Notes under the pieces: model-generated
What the model saw: the letters and a program-made list of their open reading frames with translations, nothing else
Told to the model about the DNA's origin: nothing
Database searches by the model: none
Origin: an uncultured Bacteroidales bacterium
GTDB lineage: Bacteria > Bacteroidota > Bacteroidia > Bacteroidales > UBA932
Assembly (NCBI GenBank): GCA_900318015.1
Contig: ONJB01000014.1
Location: 1-39,323 of the forward strand
Reading direction: 5' to 3'
DNA: 39,323 nt
Translations under genes and position numbers: made by a program
Part shown: positions 6,624-14,738 of the stretch, piece after piece
Layout of the letters: each line of letters begins with the position of its first letter
Numbering within the stretch: the first letter of the stretch is position 1

Positions 6624-7264
6624 GTGAAGTATTGCGAATCAATTTCGAGAAGTCGTACAAGCTATGGCAGGCCTGCGAAGAAGACGGGTCAGTCGACGAC
6701 AAGTTCGAGTATGTCTATTTCCTGAACGGCTACGCCTATGCGTCGAATCGGCACATTGTTGCTAAGGTTCCGCTCGGGATGTGTACCTCGTTCATGCCGG
6801 AAGACTATGCGAAGCTGAACAATCACCGGATCCATCGGACGATGTTGAAGACGCTCTGCTCGTTCAATATCGTCCAGGTCAAGGAAGACTGGAACATCAT
6901 TGACCACAATGGGAAACTCCTGAACAAAGAAGGAGACCCCGAGCGGTTCGTGATGCTCAGCGCTCAGCGAGGGGACAACTATATCACGGTCGAGCTCATG
7001 CAGTGCAAGGAGGTTCCGGACTTTGATGCCATCTTCAAGATAGAGGGCGAGCGTCAGCCGATTCGTTCTCTTGGAATCCGCGTCAAGTTCCTCGGCGACC
7101 TCTGCGCCGCTATGGGGCTCTCGTCCGTCAAAATGCGCTTCTCTCAGTTCAACGGGAAAGTGTTCGTTGAGGATGTTTCCGACGAAGATGGGCCAAAGGC
7201 GAGCGGTATCATTATGCCTCTCCGCCTCGATCCGACGCTCCCTGGAATGGAGGACTATGAATAG
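6620..7264 (+). CDS. Short sliding-clamp-like (DnaN-like) protein, tentative (214 aa)
   Basis: Starts at ATG 6620 (ATGA overlap). YVYFLNGYAYASNRHIVAKV near the N terminus resembles the clamp motif 'v.f.dg.a.atDgh.la.v'. Near the C terminus, KMRFSQFNGKVFVEDVS followed by GIIMPLRLDP resembles the last strands of the beta clamp ('llMPmRl'). The protein is about 60% the length of bacterial DnaN (about 370 aa), so it may hold two clamp domains rather than three, or a single half-ring. As a phage clamp it would hold the host polymerase on DNA. The assignment rests on motif memory only; an unrelated alpha/beta protein is possible. Confidence 0.4.
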   Translation: MSEVLRINFEKSYKLWQACEEDGSVDDKFEYVYFLNGYAYASNRHIVAKVPLGMCTSFMPEDYAKLNNHRIHRTMLKTLCSFNIVQVKEDWNIIDHNGKLLNKEGDPERFVMLSAQRGDNYITVELMQCKEVPDFDAIFKIEGERQPIRSLGIRVKFLGDLCAAMGLSSVKMRFSQFNGKVFVEDVSDEDGPKASGIIMPLRLDPTLPGMEDYE

Positions 7265-7276
7265 ACGGAGGTGGAT

Positions 7277-7453
7277 ATGAAACTTGACAACAGGAAACCG
7301 CCGAGGAGCCGACTGGAGCTCTTCGATGAGAGTGAGCAACCAACCGTATTCGGGAAGATTATCCTGGCGTTCTGCACCATCGTCGTGCTTGCCATCATCG
7401 CCGGGTTCTGCTACTATCAATTTTTGAAGATTCGATTCTTTTTGACGCACTAA
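7277..7453 (+). CDS. Small membrane protein (58 aa)
   Basis: ATG 7277 preceded by GGAGGTG, a rare clear Shine-Dalgarno-like sequence here. A basic, soluble N terminus (NRKPPRSRLELFDESEQP) precedes one transmembrane helix (about residues 27-50, IILAFCTIVVLAIIAGFCYY). Topology is probably N-in. Unknown function. Confidence 0.6.
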   Translation: MKLDNRKPPRSRLELFDESEQPTVFGKIILAFCTIVVLAIIAGFCYYQFLKIRFFLTH

Positions 7454-7455
7454 CT

Positions 7456-7614
7456 ATGGACATGAAGGAATTCATCCAGGCTGTCAGGAATATGCGGTCG
7501 TGGCAGAAGGCGTATTTCGAGCGCCGGCAGCCGTACTGCATGCAGGAGGCGAAGCGCTGGGAGAAGATGGTTGACAAGATGCTGGCCGAACAAGCTGAAC
7601 CACCACTGTTATGA
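7456..7614 (+). CDS. Small helical protein (52 aa)
   Basis: Starts two bases after the preceding stop and overlaps the next start (ATGA, 7611-7614). It is rich in charged and aromatic residues (SWQKAYFERRQPYCMQEAKR) and looks all-helical. Real by its coupling on both sides. Function unknown. Confidence 0.55.
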   Translation: MDMKEFIQAVRNMRSWQKAYFERRQPYCMQEAKRWEKMVDKMLAEQAEPPLL

Positions 7615-8255
7615 CAAAGAAGGACATCGTCGAGAAATACATCGCCGGATATGGCTACAAGCGAATCTCCGGGGCCACCCTGGAGCCAATTATGCCGGTG
7701 CTCGTTCTGGACCTGATGTATCAGATCCACAACGAATGGCTCGCTGAACCGGCGAAGCAATTCATCCAGAAGAATCGCCTCCATCACCAGAAATGGATGG
7801 AGTCCTACAAGGCTTTCAATCGGCGCTTCTACGGTGTCTTCACAGTGGATGAATACGATGAGGCCTGCGCCCTGATGGATGACTTTGAGACCCAGATGGC
7901 GAATGACCTGACCATCGCGAGGATAGCCGTCATGGGCTGCTTCCCTGAGCTCGAGACCGACCAGCGGATTGTGCTCGGAACGATATCGGTCTGCAACACG
8001 CTCTGCCATGTCGCGAACGCCTTTTGGCACAACGTCTTCAAGAAGCCGTACCGCGACGTGACCTGCAGGCTGGTCGCCGGTGATCCGCTGCCGAATCAGG
8101 ATATCGAGTCTATGATCCATCATTCTATCCGCCTGATGAATGAGTATTACCGGTCCATCGGAGGGAAGCGGACCAAAGCGCTCGCGCCGAAGTCCGTCGT
8201 GGATACCATCAACGTCATGATCAAGCACATCTGGGACTGGTTAAAAGAGAACTGA
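7611..8255 (+). CDS. Unknown helical protein (214 aa)
   Basis: A 214-aa, mostly helical soluble protein (MTKKDIVEKYIAGYGYKRIS; LVLDLMYQIHNEWLAEPAKQ; FYGVFTVDEYDEACALMDDF). Scattered His and Cys residues form no known motif. Tightly packed in the early operon, with the next start one base after its stop. I do not recognise a family. Confidence 0.65.
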   Translation: MTKKDIVEKYIAGYGYKRISGATLEPIMPVLVLDLMYQIHNEWLAEPAKQFIQKNRLHHQKWMESYKAFNRRFYGVFTVDEYDEACALMDDFETQMANDLTIARIAVMGCFPELETDQRIVLGTISVCNTLCHVANAFWHNVFKKPYRDVTCRLVAGDPLPNQDIESMIHHSIRLMNEYYRSIGGKRTKALAPKSVVDTINVMIKHIWDWLKEN

Positions 8256-8256
8256 T

Positions 8257-8670
8257 ATGAATAGAGAAAAATGGAATTCAATGACAGATGAGCAGAAGAC
8301 CGTCTTCATGAGAGGCGTCTTCAAGAATCTGAATTTCGGACAGGAGTTTGACTATGCGGAATGCAGGGGGAGATATGAGATACTGAAGGAAGCAAACGCG
8401 GCCGGATACGCGGTGTTTGACAACCCGTGCCTGGAGCTCGAACTTGTAGATCCGATTATGACATCCACCCTTATGTCGTGGCTTTACACGGACTACGGCG
8501 ATAACGGATGCTACGCTGCCGGCGGTGAGTCGGCTCCATTGTTCGGGTATAATCTGACAAATATCTGGTTTAATAAAGGCTCACTGATGGGATTTTCCGA
8601 GGAAGAGGAAATCGTGATTCGGAAGGCTTTCGATATCATCAAGAAGAAGACGAGGGGCAACCTGGAATGA
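8257..8670 (+). CDS. Unknown protein (137 aa)
   Basis: An acidic soluble protein beginning MNREKWNSMTDEQKTVFMRG, with LELVDPIMTSTLMSWLYTDY and a Gly/Tyr-rich stretch in the middle and a helical Lys-rich C terminus (AFDIIKKKTRGNLE). Less GC-rich than the head genes. No domain recognised. Confidence 0.6.
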   Translation: MNREKWNSMTDEQKTVFMRGVFKNLNFGQEFDYAECRGRYEILKEANAAGYAVFDNPCLELELVDPIMTSTLMSWLYTDYGDNGCYAAGGESAPLFGYNLTNIWFNKGSLMGFSEEEEIVIRKAFDIIKKKTRGNLE

Positions 8671-8689
8671 TTTATATTTTTCTATAAAA

Positions 8690-9121
8690 ATGTGTAAAAG
8701 TGACGCTGAATTTATAGGTCTCATCGACAAGCTCGTGTACAATGTCTCTCCTGATATCCGCCGCGATGAGGAAGGCGTCCACGTGAGAATCAATGGCGAA
8801 TGGATTCCGGTAGAAGACTGGAAGGATAGCGACGGTCCGAGCCTGCTTCGCCTCGCCAAGCATTTCTATCAGCTTGGCAGGACCGATGAGCGATGGCGCC
8901 TGACCAGGGGAATCGTGGAGAATCGCCCTGGTGGATTTATTACAGTCAGTATCGGTATGACGCCGTTCGGGCTTGAACTCTTCATGCATCGGAAAGAAGG
9001 CCGGCTGCTGACCGAAGAGATCGAGAACGCGCTGAAGCGCGCCTATGCCAGTTACCTGGAAGGCGAACTGGTAGATACCTGTCCTCGTAAGGTAGAAGCC
9101 GTAATGGAAGAGATAAAATGA
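8690..9121 (+). CDS. Unknown protein (143 aa)
   Basis: Follows a 19-bp AT-rich spacer (TTTATATTTTTCTATAAAA) that could hold a weak ribosome or promoter signal. The protein is mixed alpha/beta, with VHVRINGEWIPVEDW, a central helix (LRLAKHFYQLGRTDERWRL) and GGFITVSIGMTPFGLELFM. It overlaps the next gene by ATGA (9118-9121). Not recognised. Confidence 0.6.
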   Translation: MCKSDAEFIGLIDKLVYNVSPDIRRDEEGVHVRINGEWIPVEDWKDSDGPSLLRLAKHFYQLGRTDERWRLTRGIVENRPGGFITVSIGMTPFGLELFMHRKEGRLLTEEIENALKRAYASYLEGELVDTCPRKVEAVMEEIK

Positions 9122-9384
9122 GAAAGTCGAAGCATTATTGCAGCGAATGTGCATCATGGCAGCCAGGGACCTGGTGGCGGTCGTCGGCTACAGGAATAGT
9201 CGCCGATGGATCCTGTAAGGGAACCGGCAGGTCCGTGCTGAATTGTCACAAGGCCTGCGACCACTTCACGCGGAAGAAGAGGACTGGATTCATGATAAGC
9301 GGACATGGCCCGATAACGAAGCAGGAGGTGGAATACATCGCCGAGAAAATCGGCGAGATTATCGAGGACAACTTCGAGAAATGA
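9118..9384 (+). CDS. Cys-rich small protein (88 aa)
   Basis: The N-terminal half carries CSEC (residues 8-11), then SCKGTG, NCHKACDHF, giving five or six Cys plus His in a pattern suggesting zinc binding. The C-terminal helix (VEYIAEKIGEIIEDNFEK) is acidic. It could be a small zinc-dependent adaptor. The 98 bp after it (9385-9482) hold no convincing gene. Confidence 0.6.
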   Translation: MRKSKHYCSECASWQPGTWWRSSATGIVADGSCKGTGRSVLNCHKACDHFTRKKRTGFMISGHGPITKQEVEYIAEKIGEIIEDNFEK

Positions 9385-9482
9385 TGATTATAAAACAGGA
9401 GGCTTAGAAGCGTGGAAGCGCCCTCATGCGCTGCGCTGGTGCCTGATTGGCATTTGTGCGCGGATATATGAAGGGCGTATGA

Positions 9483-9773
9483 ATGAGTAAGAGAAGAAGA
9501 ATCAATCTCTCGCTAAGAGAGGAGACATACGACGACCTTCAGCAGATCGTAAGGGATTACCACTTCAAGAACGCCTGTGAGGTGGTAACTACCATTATCG
9601 GTCTGTTCCTGGAAATGAAGAAGCATCCGCCGAAACGCGGACGCCTGGACGGGCCGGTGGATGAGGATGCGGAATACATCAGGGAGATGTTCGATGACTT
9701 CGAGACCTGGGAGCCCCAGCCCCAGGCCGGTCACGCCCCGGTGATTAAGCGGCCGAGGAGGAGCCAGAAGTGA
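9483..9773 (+). CDS. Small DNA-binding-like protein, possible ribbon-helix-helix (96 aa)
   Basis: The start at 9483 is fixed by an in-frame stop immediately upstream. The N terminus RRRINLSLREETYDDLQQIV has the strand-then-helix look of ribbon-helix-helix regulators (basic strand, 'L.ee.yd.L..i'), followed by a second helix (CEVVTTIIGLFLEMKK). The remainder is acidic and then basic (VIKRPRRSQK). It sits directly before the HNH gene, overlapping its start (TGATG), so it may regulate or assist packaging genes. Tentative. Confidence 0.5.
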   Translation: MSKRRRINLSLREETYDDLQQIVRDYHFKNACEVVTTIIGLFLEMKKHPPKRGRLDGPVDEDAEYIREMFDDFETWEPQPQAGHAPVIKRPRRSQK

Positions 9774-10126
9774 TGGCGAAGGATGAAGACTACAAGCGGA
9801 TGATCCACACGATGAGGTGGCTCACGCTGAGAAAAGCTGTGCTGACGCGCCATCCAGTCTGTGAGAGCTGTGAGAAAGATGGCCGCCTGACTCCGGCCGT
9901 GGAGGTCCATCACATCGTGCCTGTCGAGACTGCGCTCACGTACATGGAGAAGGAGAACCTGATGTTCGACCCTCACAACCTGATGGCATTGTGTCACAAC
10001 TGTCACGTGTCCATACACATGTCGATGGGCAAAGGAACGAAGGCGAGCGCAAGGGAAAGAAGCAGGGAGAAAGCAGACGCGGCATGCCGGAAACTTTTCG
10101 ACGAAGACGGGGGCGGGTTTTTTTAA
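9773..10126 (+). CDS. HNH endonuclease of the packaging locus (117 aa)
   Basis: Starts at ATG 9773. The HNH fold is clear: CESC (zinc pair, about residues 30-33), VEVHHIVPVE (first H of HNH, about 44-53), then DPHNLMALCHNCHVSIHMSM (N, second Cys pair and last H, about 66-85). In many cos phages a small HNH protein of this size, encoded just upstream of the terminase, is needed with TerL for cos cleavage and genome packaging. Its position before TerS/TerL fits that role. Catalytic residues appear intact. Confidence 0.85.
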   Translation: MAKDEDYKRMIHTMRWLTLRKAVLTRHPVCESCEKDGRLTPAVEVHHIVPVETALTYMEKENLMFDPHNLMALCHNCHVSIHMSMGKGTKASARERSREKADAACRKLFDEDGGGFF

Positions 10127-10139
10127 GACGGTGGGGCAT

Positions 10140-10206
10140 CGCTCTAAACCCCACAGCGCAAAATTTTCACACGCGAGGCGATTTTTTCAGCCGTGGGGGT
10201 AGAGCG
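10140..10206. promoter_or_regulatory. cos: Candidate cos/packaging site with long dyad
   Basis: The 125-bp gap between the HNH and PLD-like genes holds an interrupted inverted repeat: CGCTCTAAACCCCAC (10140-10154) against GTGGGGGTAGAGCG (10193-10206). Between the arms is GCGCAAAATTTTCACACGCG, and GAGCGCAAA recurs at 10202-10210. An inner GTGGGG/CCCCAC pair (10131-10136, 10149-10154) is also present. A GC-clamped dyad beside an HNH-terminase block is where cos sites lie in related phages. The assignment is inference. Confidence 0.45.
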
Positions 10207-10234
10207 CAAACGGGGAGCCCCGTTGCCGCTTTTT
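10207..10234 (+). terminator. Rho-independent terminator or attenuator before the packaging operon
   Basis: AACGGGG (10209-10215) and CCCCGTT (10218-10224) form a tight GC-rich stem, extended by GC/GC outside one bulged A, then TTTTT at 10230-10234. Such a hairpin just before the PLD/terminase genes would end early transcription or act as an antitermination point. It may also belong to the packaging site. Confidence 0.5.
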
Positions 10235-10251
10235 CCCTATAAAAAGGAAAA

Positions 10252-10926
10252 ATGGGACGATTTGACGACGATATCTTCGATTTTGGCGCTTTTCTGAGCG
10301 GTCAGGAGACGCCCGAGGAAGCCGACGAGCAGCTCGCCGACGCGGCCACCGCGAAGCGCGCTCACCGGCGGACGAAGGCCTGCACGGAACTCAGCCAGCG
10401 CTACGAGTATCGCCGGGCCTTCAGCGAGGTCCGGATGCTCGAATCGATGCAATATGTCAAGCTCCAGGACGGCGTCACATACAATTTCATCACCGGCGGC
10501 GACGTGGACAGCCTCACCTATCTCAAGATCGTCCTCAATCAGCACGACCTGGACTATGCCCTTTGCTCCACCTGGTGCATGGCGGCCGAGGATATCCTTC
10601 AGCTCCAGGAATGGTACACCGCCGGCCGGATCCGGAAGCTGGACATGTACGTCGGCGAGATCTTCCCGAATTCCTACAAGGTCGAATGGTCGATGGTGAA
10701 GGGCTTCTATGACGCCCACCCGGAGGCCGGTCGCGTCGCGGTCTTCCGGAATCACAGTAAAATCTATGCCGGCTGCAACGAGAAGGAGAAATTCTATTTC
10801 GGGATCCAGACGTCCGCGAACATAAACACGAATCCCAGAACCGAGCAGGGCAGCATCACCATCGACAAGGGGATATACGAGTTCTACCGGGAATACTTTG
10901 ACGGCATCATATCCTTCGAGAAATGA
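10252..10926 (+). CDS. PLD-like (HKD-type) nuclease-fold protein (224 aa)
   Basis: The C-terminal part reads VFRNHSKIYAG (H-x-K), then FYFGIQTSANINTNPRTEQG, closely like the phospholipase D signature H-x-K...G-S-A-N-x-N-x-N-P. Earlier, FITGGDVDSLTYLKIVL and DYALCSTWCM fit the first strands of a PLD domain. Only one HxK is seen (single-motif proteins dimerise to form the site). The charged N terminus (residues 1-45) is variable. It lies between HNH and TerS, so it may process DNA during packaging or degrade host DNA. It overlaps TerS by ATGA. Confidence 0.6.
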   Translation: MGRFDDDIFDFGAFLSGQETPEEADEQLADAATAKRAHRRTKACTELSQRYEYRRAFSEVRMLESMQYVKLQDGVTYNFITGGDVDSLTYLKIVLNQHDLDYALCSTWCMAAEDILQLQEWYTAGRIRKLDMYVGEIFPNSYKVEWSMVKGFYDAHPEAGRVAVFRNHSKIYAGCNEKEKFYFGIQTSANINTNPRTEQGSITIDKGIYEFYREYFDGIISFEK

Positions 10927-11669
10927 AACCGGACAAGAAACAAGAGGACCTGATGGCGCAGGTCATATCGGCGATAATCCAGAGCAAGGGCTTCAAGACT
11001 GTCGCCTGCCAGGCTGTCGGCGTCAATCCTCGGACCTTCCGGTACTGGATGCAGAACGATGAGGAATTCCGGAAGGCTGTGGAGGATGCCGTTGAATTCT
11101 CTCGCGAGTACAGGGACGACCTCGCTGAGCAAAAGCTTTTCTCCCTGGTTGAGGCCGGCGACACGACCGCCTGCATCTTCTACGCCAAGACGCGCCTGAA
11201 GGACCGCGGATACACGGACAAGCGTACACCGAAGGAGCAGCCGCAGGCACAGGAGCAGCCGCAGGCCCAGCAGCTACCGGCCGAGACCATCGACCCGAAG
11301 GTGATGAAGCGGAAGGTGGAGAGCAAGAAGCAGTACATCGTGAAGCTCCTGAAGCAGGAGGGCAAGTACACCACCGAACTGTCGATGCAGGTGAAGATAG
11401 TCGCCCAGCTGCTGGTGAAGACGGACCTGCTGGCCGACGAGATCTTCGCGAGCGACCACAGGTCTGTCAACATCGAGACGTCCAGGGAGGGCGACGCCAG
11501 GGAAAGCATCAGTCCGAAGGAAAAGCTGTACCTGGACTACCTACAGCAATCCCAGAAGGCTCTCCGGGCGCTCGGCATGAATACGGATTCGAAGGCCGCG
11601 AAGCAGGCGGAGAACGGCCTTCAGAAATTCCTGGAACAATTCGGAGAAGGAGACGTTGACGAACAATGA
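10923..11669 (+). CDS. terS: Terminase small subunit, HTH plus P27-like domain (248 aa)
   Basis: Residues 1-95 form a helix-turn-helix DNA-binding domain (GFKTVACQAVGVNPRTFRYW, followed by a coiled helix), as in terminase small subunits that bind the packaging site. A Gln/Pro linker (PQAQEQPQAQQLPAE, about 104-118) joins it to a second domain resembling the P27 terminase small subunit (YTTELSMQVKIVAQLLVKTD ... SPKEKLYLDYLQQSQKALRA ... LGMNTDSKA). The two-domain arrangement is larger than a typical P27 protein (about 150 aa). It overlaps TerL by ATGA, as expected for subunits of one motor. Confidence 0.75.
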   Translation: MKPDKKQEDLMAQVISAIIQSKGFKTVACQAVGVNPRTFRYWMQNDEEFRKAVEDAVEFSREYRDDLAEQKLFSLVEAGDTTACIFYAKTRLKDRGYTDKRTPKEQPQAQEQPQAQQLPAETIDPKVMKRKVESKKQYIVKLLKQEGKYTTELSMQVKIVAQLLVKTDLLADEIFASDHRSVNIETSREGDARESISPKEKLYLDYLQQSQKALRALGMNTDSKAAKQAENGLQKFLEQFGEGDVDEQ

Positions 11670-13405
11670 CCGAAGAGGAAAAAGTCGCAATACGGCAGCT
11701 GAAGGCTGACACAGTCCGCTGGCTCCAGGAGTCGGCCGCCCTGCTGTGCTCCGGCTACCAGAACGCCATCTTCGGAACGGATAAGCGGATAGGTCAGTAT
11801 GTCACGGAGGTTATCTGGAATCCTGAGAAGCACAACCTCTATGAGATCCTCGGCGTGCGCCGGTTCTTCTACCTGCTGAACAGGTATGAGTGGAAGCCGG
11901 CGAAGGTGCGCCGGTTTTTCAAGTTCTATGAGACGCTGAGATTCTCCGGGGTTAACCAGCGCCGCCGGTACAAGCTGACGCCCGTGCAGGCGTTCATCTT
12001 CGGAAACATCTACGGATTCTATGACTCCGAGGGGTTGAGGCTTATCCGTAACGCATATCTGTTCGTTCCGAGAAAGTTCTCCAAGACGACATCCGTCGCG
12101 TCGCTGGCCATCTATGACATGCTCTTCGGCGATTCCAACGCCCAGGCCTATGTCGGCGCGAATTCCTATAACCAGGCCAAGATCTGCTTCGACGAGATCC
12201 GCGCCATCATGAGGGATATCGACCCGTCCGGTTCGAGCATCCAGGTGAACCGTGAGCAGATCTTCTTCAAGGCCGGCGGCAGGGACTCGTTCATCCGATG
12301 CCTGGCGTCGAATGCGAAGACCCTGGACGGACTGAACGCGTCCGTCGTGATCATGGATGAATACGCCCAGGCGAGAGACACCGCCGGTCATTCCGGCGCA
12401 GACCTAAAGAACGTCCTCACGTCCTCCATGGGCGCCCGGCGGCAGCCCTTGACCGTCGTCTGCACGACCGCCTCGGAGGTGGTTGACGGTCCCTTCGCGC
12501 GCGAGCTCGCCGGCGTGATGCAGGTGCTTCGCGGCGAGATAGAGAACGACAGTATCTATGCTGCGCTGTTCATGCCGGACGTTGACGACCTGGAAGGAGA
12601 TCCGGCGACCTGGCGGAAGGTCCAGCCGCATCTCGGCGTGACCGTCCGCGAGGATTTCTATGACCAGGAATGGGCGAACGCGCAGCTGTCGGCCGACAAT
12701 ATGATGGTCTTCCGGACGAAGCTGCTGAACATCTTCGCCGTGAGCGAGAAGTCTGCCTGGATCACGGAGCGCGTGATATCCAAGGCGACCAGACACATCA
12801 CCCTGGAATCCTTCGCCGGCCGTCCGCCGGCGATGTGTTCCATCGACCTGTCCGAGAGTGACGATTTCTCGGCCGTCTCGTTCGGTATCTACGACTCCAA
12901 TCAGAAATCCTATTCTTTCGTGGTGAAGTATTTCTTCCCGGAAGGAGCCCTGGCTGGTCACGCGAACGAGCGCCTGTACCGGATCTGGGCGGAGCAGGGA
13001 TGGCTCACGCTCACGAAGGGCGACGTCATCGACTACAAGGCCATCGTGGCCTGCGTCCTGGAGGCGAACAAGCACATCCAGCTGCTGTCCATCGGCTACG
13101 ATCCGTGGAAGAGCCAGGAGGTCGTCAATATGCTGGCAGCCGCCGGCGCCAAGAACGTCCTGAAGCCTGTCCGTCAGACCTACGGATATTTCACGGCTCC
13201 GGTCGAGTCCTTCGAGCACGGAATCAAGACAGGGCGCATATTCCTGGACGAGAATCCCATCAACGCCTTCTGCTTCGGGAACGCCGTCCTGGACGAAGAC
13301 CACCTTGAGAATCGGAAACCGGTGAAAAGGTCGCCCGACCGGAAAATAGATGGAACAATAACGACCCTGATGAATCTACGTCTCTTCATCGACTACGAGC
13401 GTTAG
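11666..13405 (+). CDS. terL: Terminase large subunit (579 aa)
   Basis: The ATPase domain has a deviant Walker A, VPRKFSKTTSVASL (about residues 132-146), and Walker B SVVIMDEYAQ (about 225-234). The nuclease domain has acidic positions in CSIDLSESDDFSAVSFG (about 391), IGYDPWKSQEVV (about 475) and a C-terminal DGTITTLMNL (about 561). This layout is that of Terminase_1/HK97-type large subunits that pair with P27 small subunits. It packages DNA into the prohead and cuts it. Length (579 aa) is normal. It follows TerS with ATGA overlap. Confidence 0.92.
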   Translation: MTEEEKVAIRQLKADTVRWLQESAALLCSGYQNAIFGTDKRIGQYVTEVIWNPEKHNLYEILGVRRFFYLLNRYEWKPAKVRRFFKFYETLRFSGVNQRRRYKLTPVQAFIFGNIYGFYDSEGLRLIRNAYLFVPRKFSKTTSVASLAIYDMLFGDSNAQAYVGANSYNQAKICFDEIRAIMRDIDPSGSSIQVNREQIFFKAGGRDSFIRCLASNAKTLDGLNASVVIMDEYAQARDTAGHSGADLKNVLTSSMGARRQPLTVVCTTASEVVDGPFARELAGVMQVLRGEIENDSIYAALFMPDVDDLEGDPATWRKVQPHLGVTVREDFYDQEWANAQLSADNMMVFRTKLLNIFAVSEKSAWITERVISKATRHITLESFAGRPPAMCSIDLSESDDFSAVSFGIYDSNQKSYSFVVKYFFPEGALAGHANERLYRIWAEQGWLTLTKGDVIDYKAIVACVLEANKHIQLLSIGYDPWKSQEVVNMLAAAGAKNVLKPVRQTYGYFTAPVESFEHGIKTGRIFLDENPINAFCFGNAVLDEDHLENRKPVKRSPDRKIDGTITTLMNLRLFIDYER

Positions 13406-13454
13406 GGTACCATTTGAGGCTTTGCGTGCGGATTGTAGAACAACAGACCAACGC

Positions 13455-14738
13455 ATGAGCCTTTTCACGCGCATATTCGGCCGCCGGGTCGCGCCGGCGT
13501 CCGTCAAGCGGGAAAGCGACGGCGGCACCTCTTCCAACCAATCCCACGAGGCGCCTCCGACGCCGCGTCAGGGTGGTTTCCTGTGGCCTGTCTATTCCGA
13601 ATATGCCGCCCTCTGCGTCGCTACCATCTACCGCTGCGTCAAGCTCCTGTCTGAAAGCGTCGCCGCGCTGCCTGTTCAGGTGATGCGCCGGAAGGGTGGC
13701 ATCTTCGTGGATGACCTGGATAGCCGCCTGTCCTTCCTGATGAATGTCCAGCCGAACGAATTCATGAGCGCCTTCGATATGTGGTCGCAGGCTGTCCGGC
13801 TGGCCCTCATGAAGGGGAACGCCTATATCGTCCCCGTCTATTCCGCCATGACGATGGATTACGCCGAGCTGGTGCTCTGCGGCGAAGGGACCGTGGCATT
13901 CGACACCGTGAACGGCGTCTATCACATCAACGACATCGTCAACGGCATCTCTGGGACCTATACCGAGGAGGAAATCATCCACATCAAGGGAATGACCCTG
14001 TCCGACCAGCGGCTGGGCGTCTCCGTCCTGGAATTCGCCAGGCTCACGACCGACATCGCCCGCGTGGGCGACAATGAGACCCACGACCGCTTCGAGAACG
14101 GCGGCGCCGTCCGCGGTATCGTCGGAAACGACACCTCGGTCCGTGGATTCGGCGAGTATCAGGACCAGGAGCTGCAGAAGACCGCCGAGAAACTGGACGA
14201 CCGGTTCAGCAGGGGAGAGCGAATCGTGTCCCTCCCCGGCCAGGTGGAATTCAAGCAGCTGTCCATGTCTTCGACGGACATGCAGTTCCTGGAATCCCGG
14301 AAGTTCACCGTCCGGGAGATCTGCCGCTTCTTCGGCGTCCCGCCGTCCTTCGTCTTTGACGACAGCTCGAACAACTACAAGAGCGCAGAGATGGCGAACG
14401 TGGACTTCCTGTCCAACACCCTGAACCCCCTGCTTCGGAACATCGAGAACGAGCTTCAGCGGAAGCTGTTCACGCAGTCGCAGTACGGCCGCCGGAAGAT
14501 TCAGTTCGACCGTCGCGGCCTGTACGCCTGCGACCTGAACAGCCGCGTGAAGTACCAGGCGGCCACCATCGCCGCCGGTCTCTATACCGTCAACGAGTGG
14601 CGCATCGAAGAGAACAAGCCCATCGTCGAAGGCGGCGACAAGGTTCTCGTCTCCGCCAACCTGAAGGGAATAGACGACCTGGGCGCCGGCCCGGCGTCCG
14701 CTGAACCGAAAACCCAAGAAAACAATGAAGAAGAGTAA
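13455..14738 (+). CDS. Portal protein, HK97 family (427 aa)
   Basis: Start at ATG 13455; in-frame upstream sequence is not natural. Typical landmarks are an N-terminal SLFTRIFGRR, AALCVATIYRCVKLLSESVA and ALPVQVMRRK, then MKGNAYIVPVYS, and REICRFFGVPPSFVFDDSSN with NNYKSAEMANVDFLSNTLNP. The last two are highly characteristic of HK97-type portals. It forms the dodecameric ring at the capsid vertex that TerL docks to. The acidic C-terminal tail overlaps the protease gene by 14 bp. Confidence 0.92.
   Translation: MSLFTRIFGRRVAPASVKRESDGGTSSNQSHEAPPTPRQGGFLWPVYSEYAALCVATIYRCVKLLSESVAALPVQVMRRKGGIFVDDLDSRLSFLMNVQPNEFMSAFDMWSQAVRLALMKGNAYIVPVYSAMTMDYAELVLCGEGTVAFDTVNGVYHINDIVNGISGTYTEEEIIHIKGMTLSDQRLGVSVLEFARLTTDIARVGDNETHDRFENGGAVRGIVGNDTSVRGFGEYQDQELQKTAEKLDDRFSRGERIVSLPGQVEFKQLSMSSTDMQFLESRKFTVREICRFFGVPPSFVFDDSSNNYKSAEMANVDFLSNTLNPLLRNIENELQRKLFTQSQYGRRKIQFDRRGLYACDLNSRVKYQAATIAAGLYTVNEWRIEENKPIVEGGDKVLVSANLKGIDDLGAGPASAEPKTQENNEEE

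Noticed and set aside
9385-9482. 98-bp gap with a possible 19-codon GTG ORF at 9411
   Set aside because: No coupling, no similarity and composition unlike neighbouring small genes. Nothing else convincing was seen in the gap.
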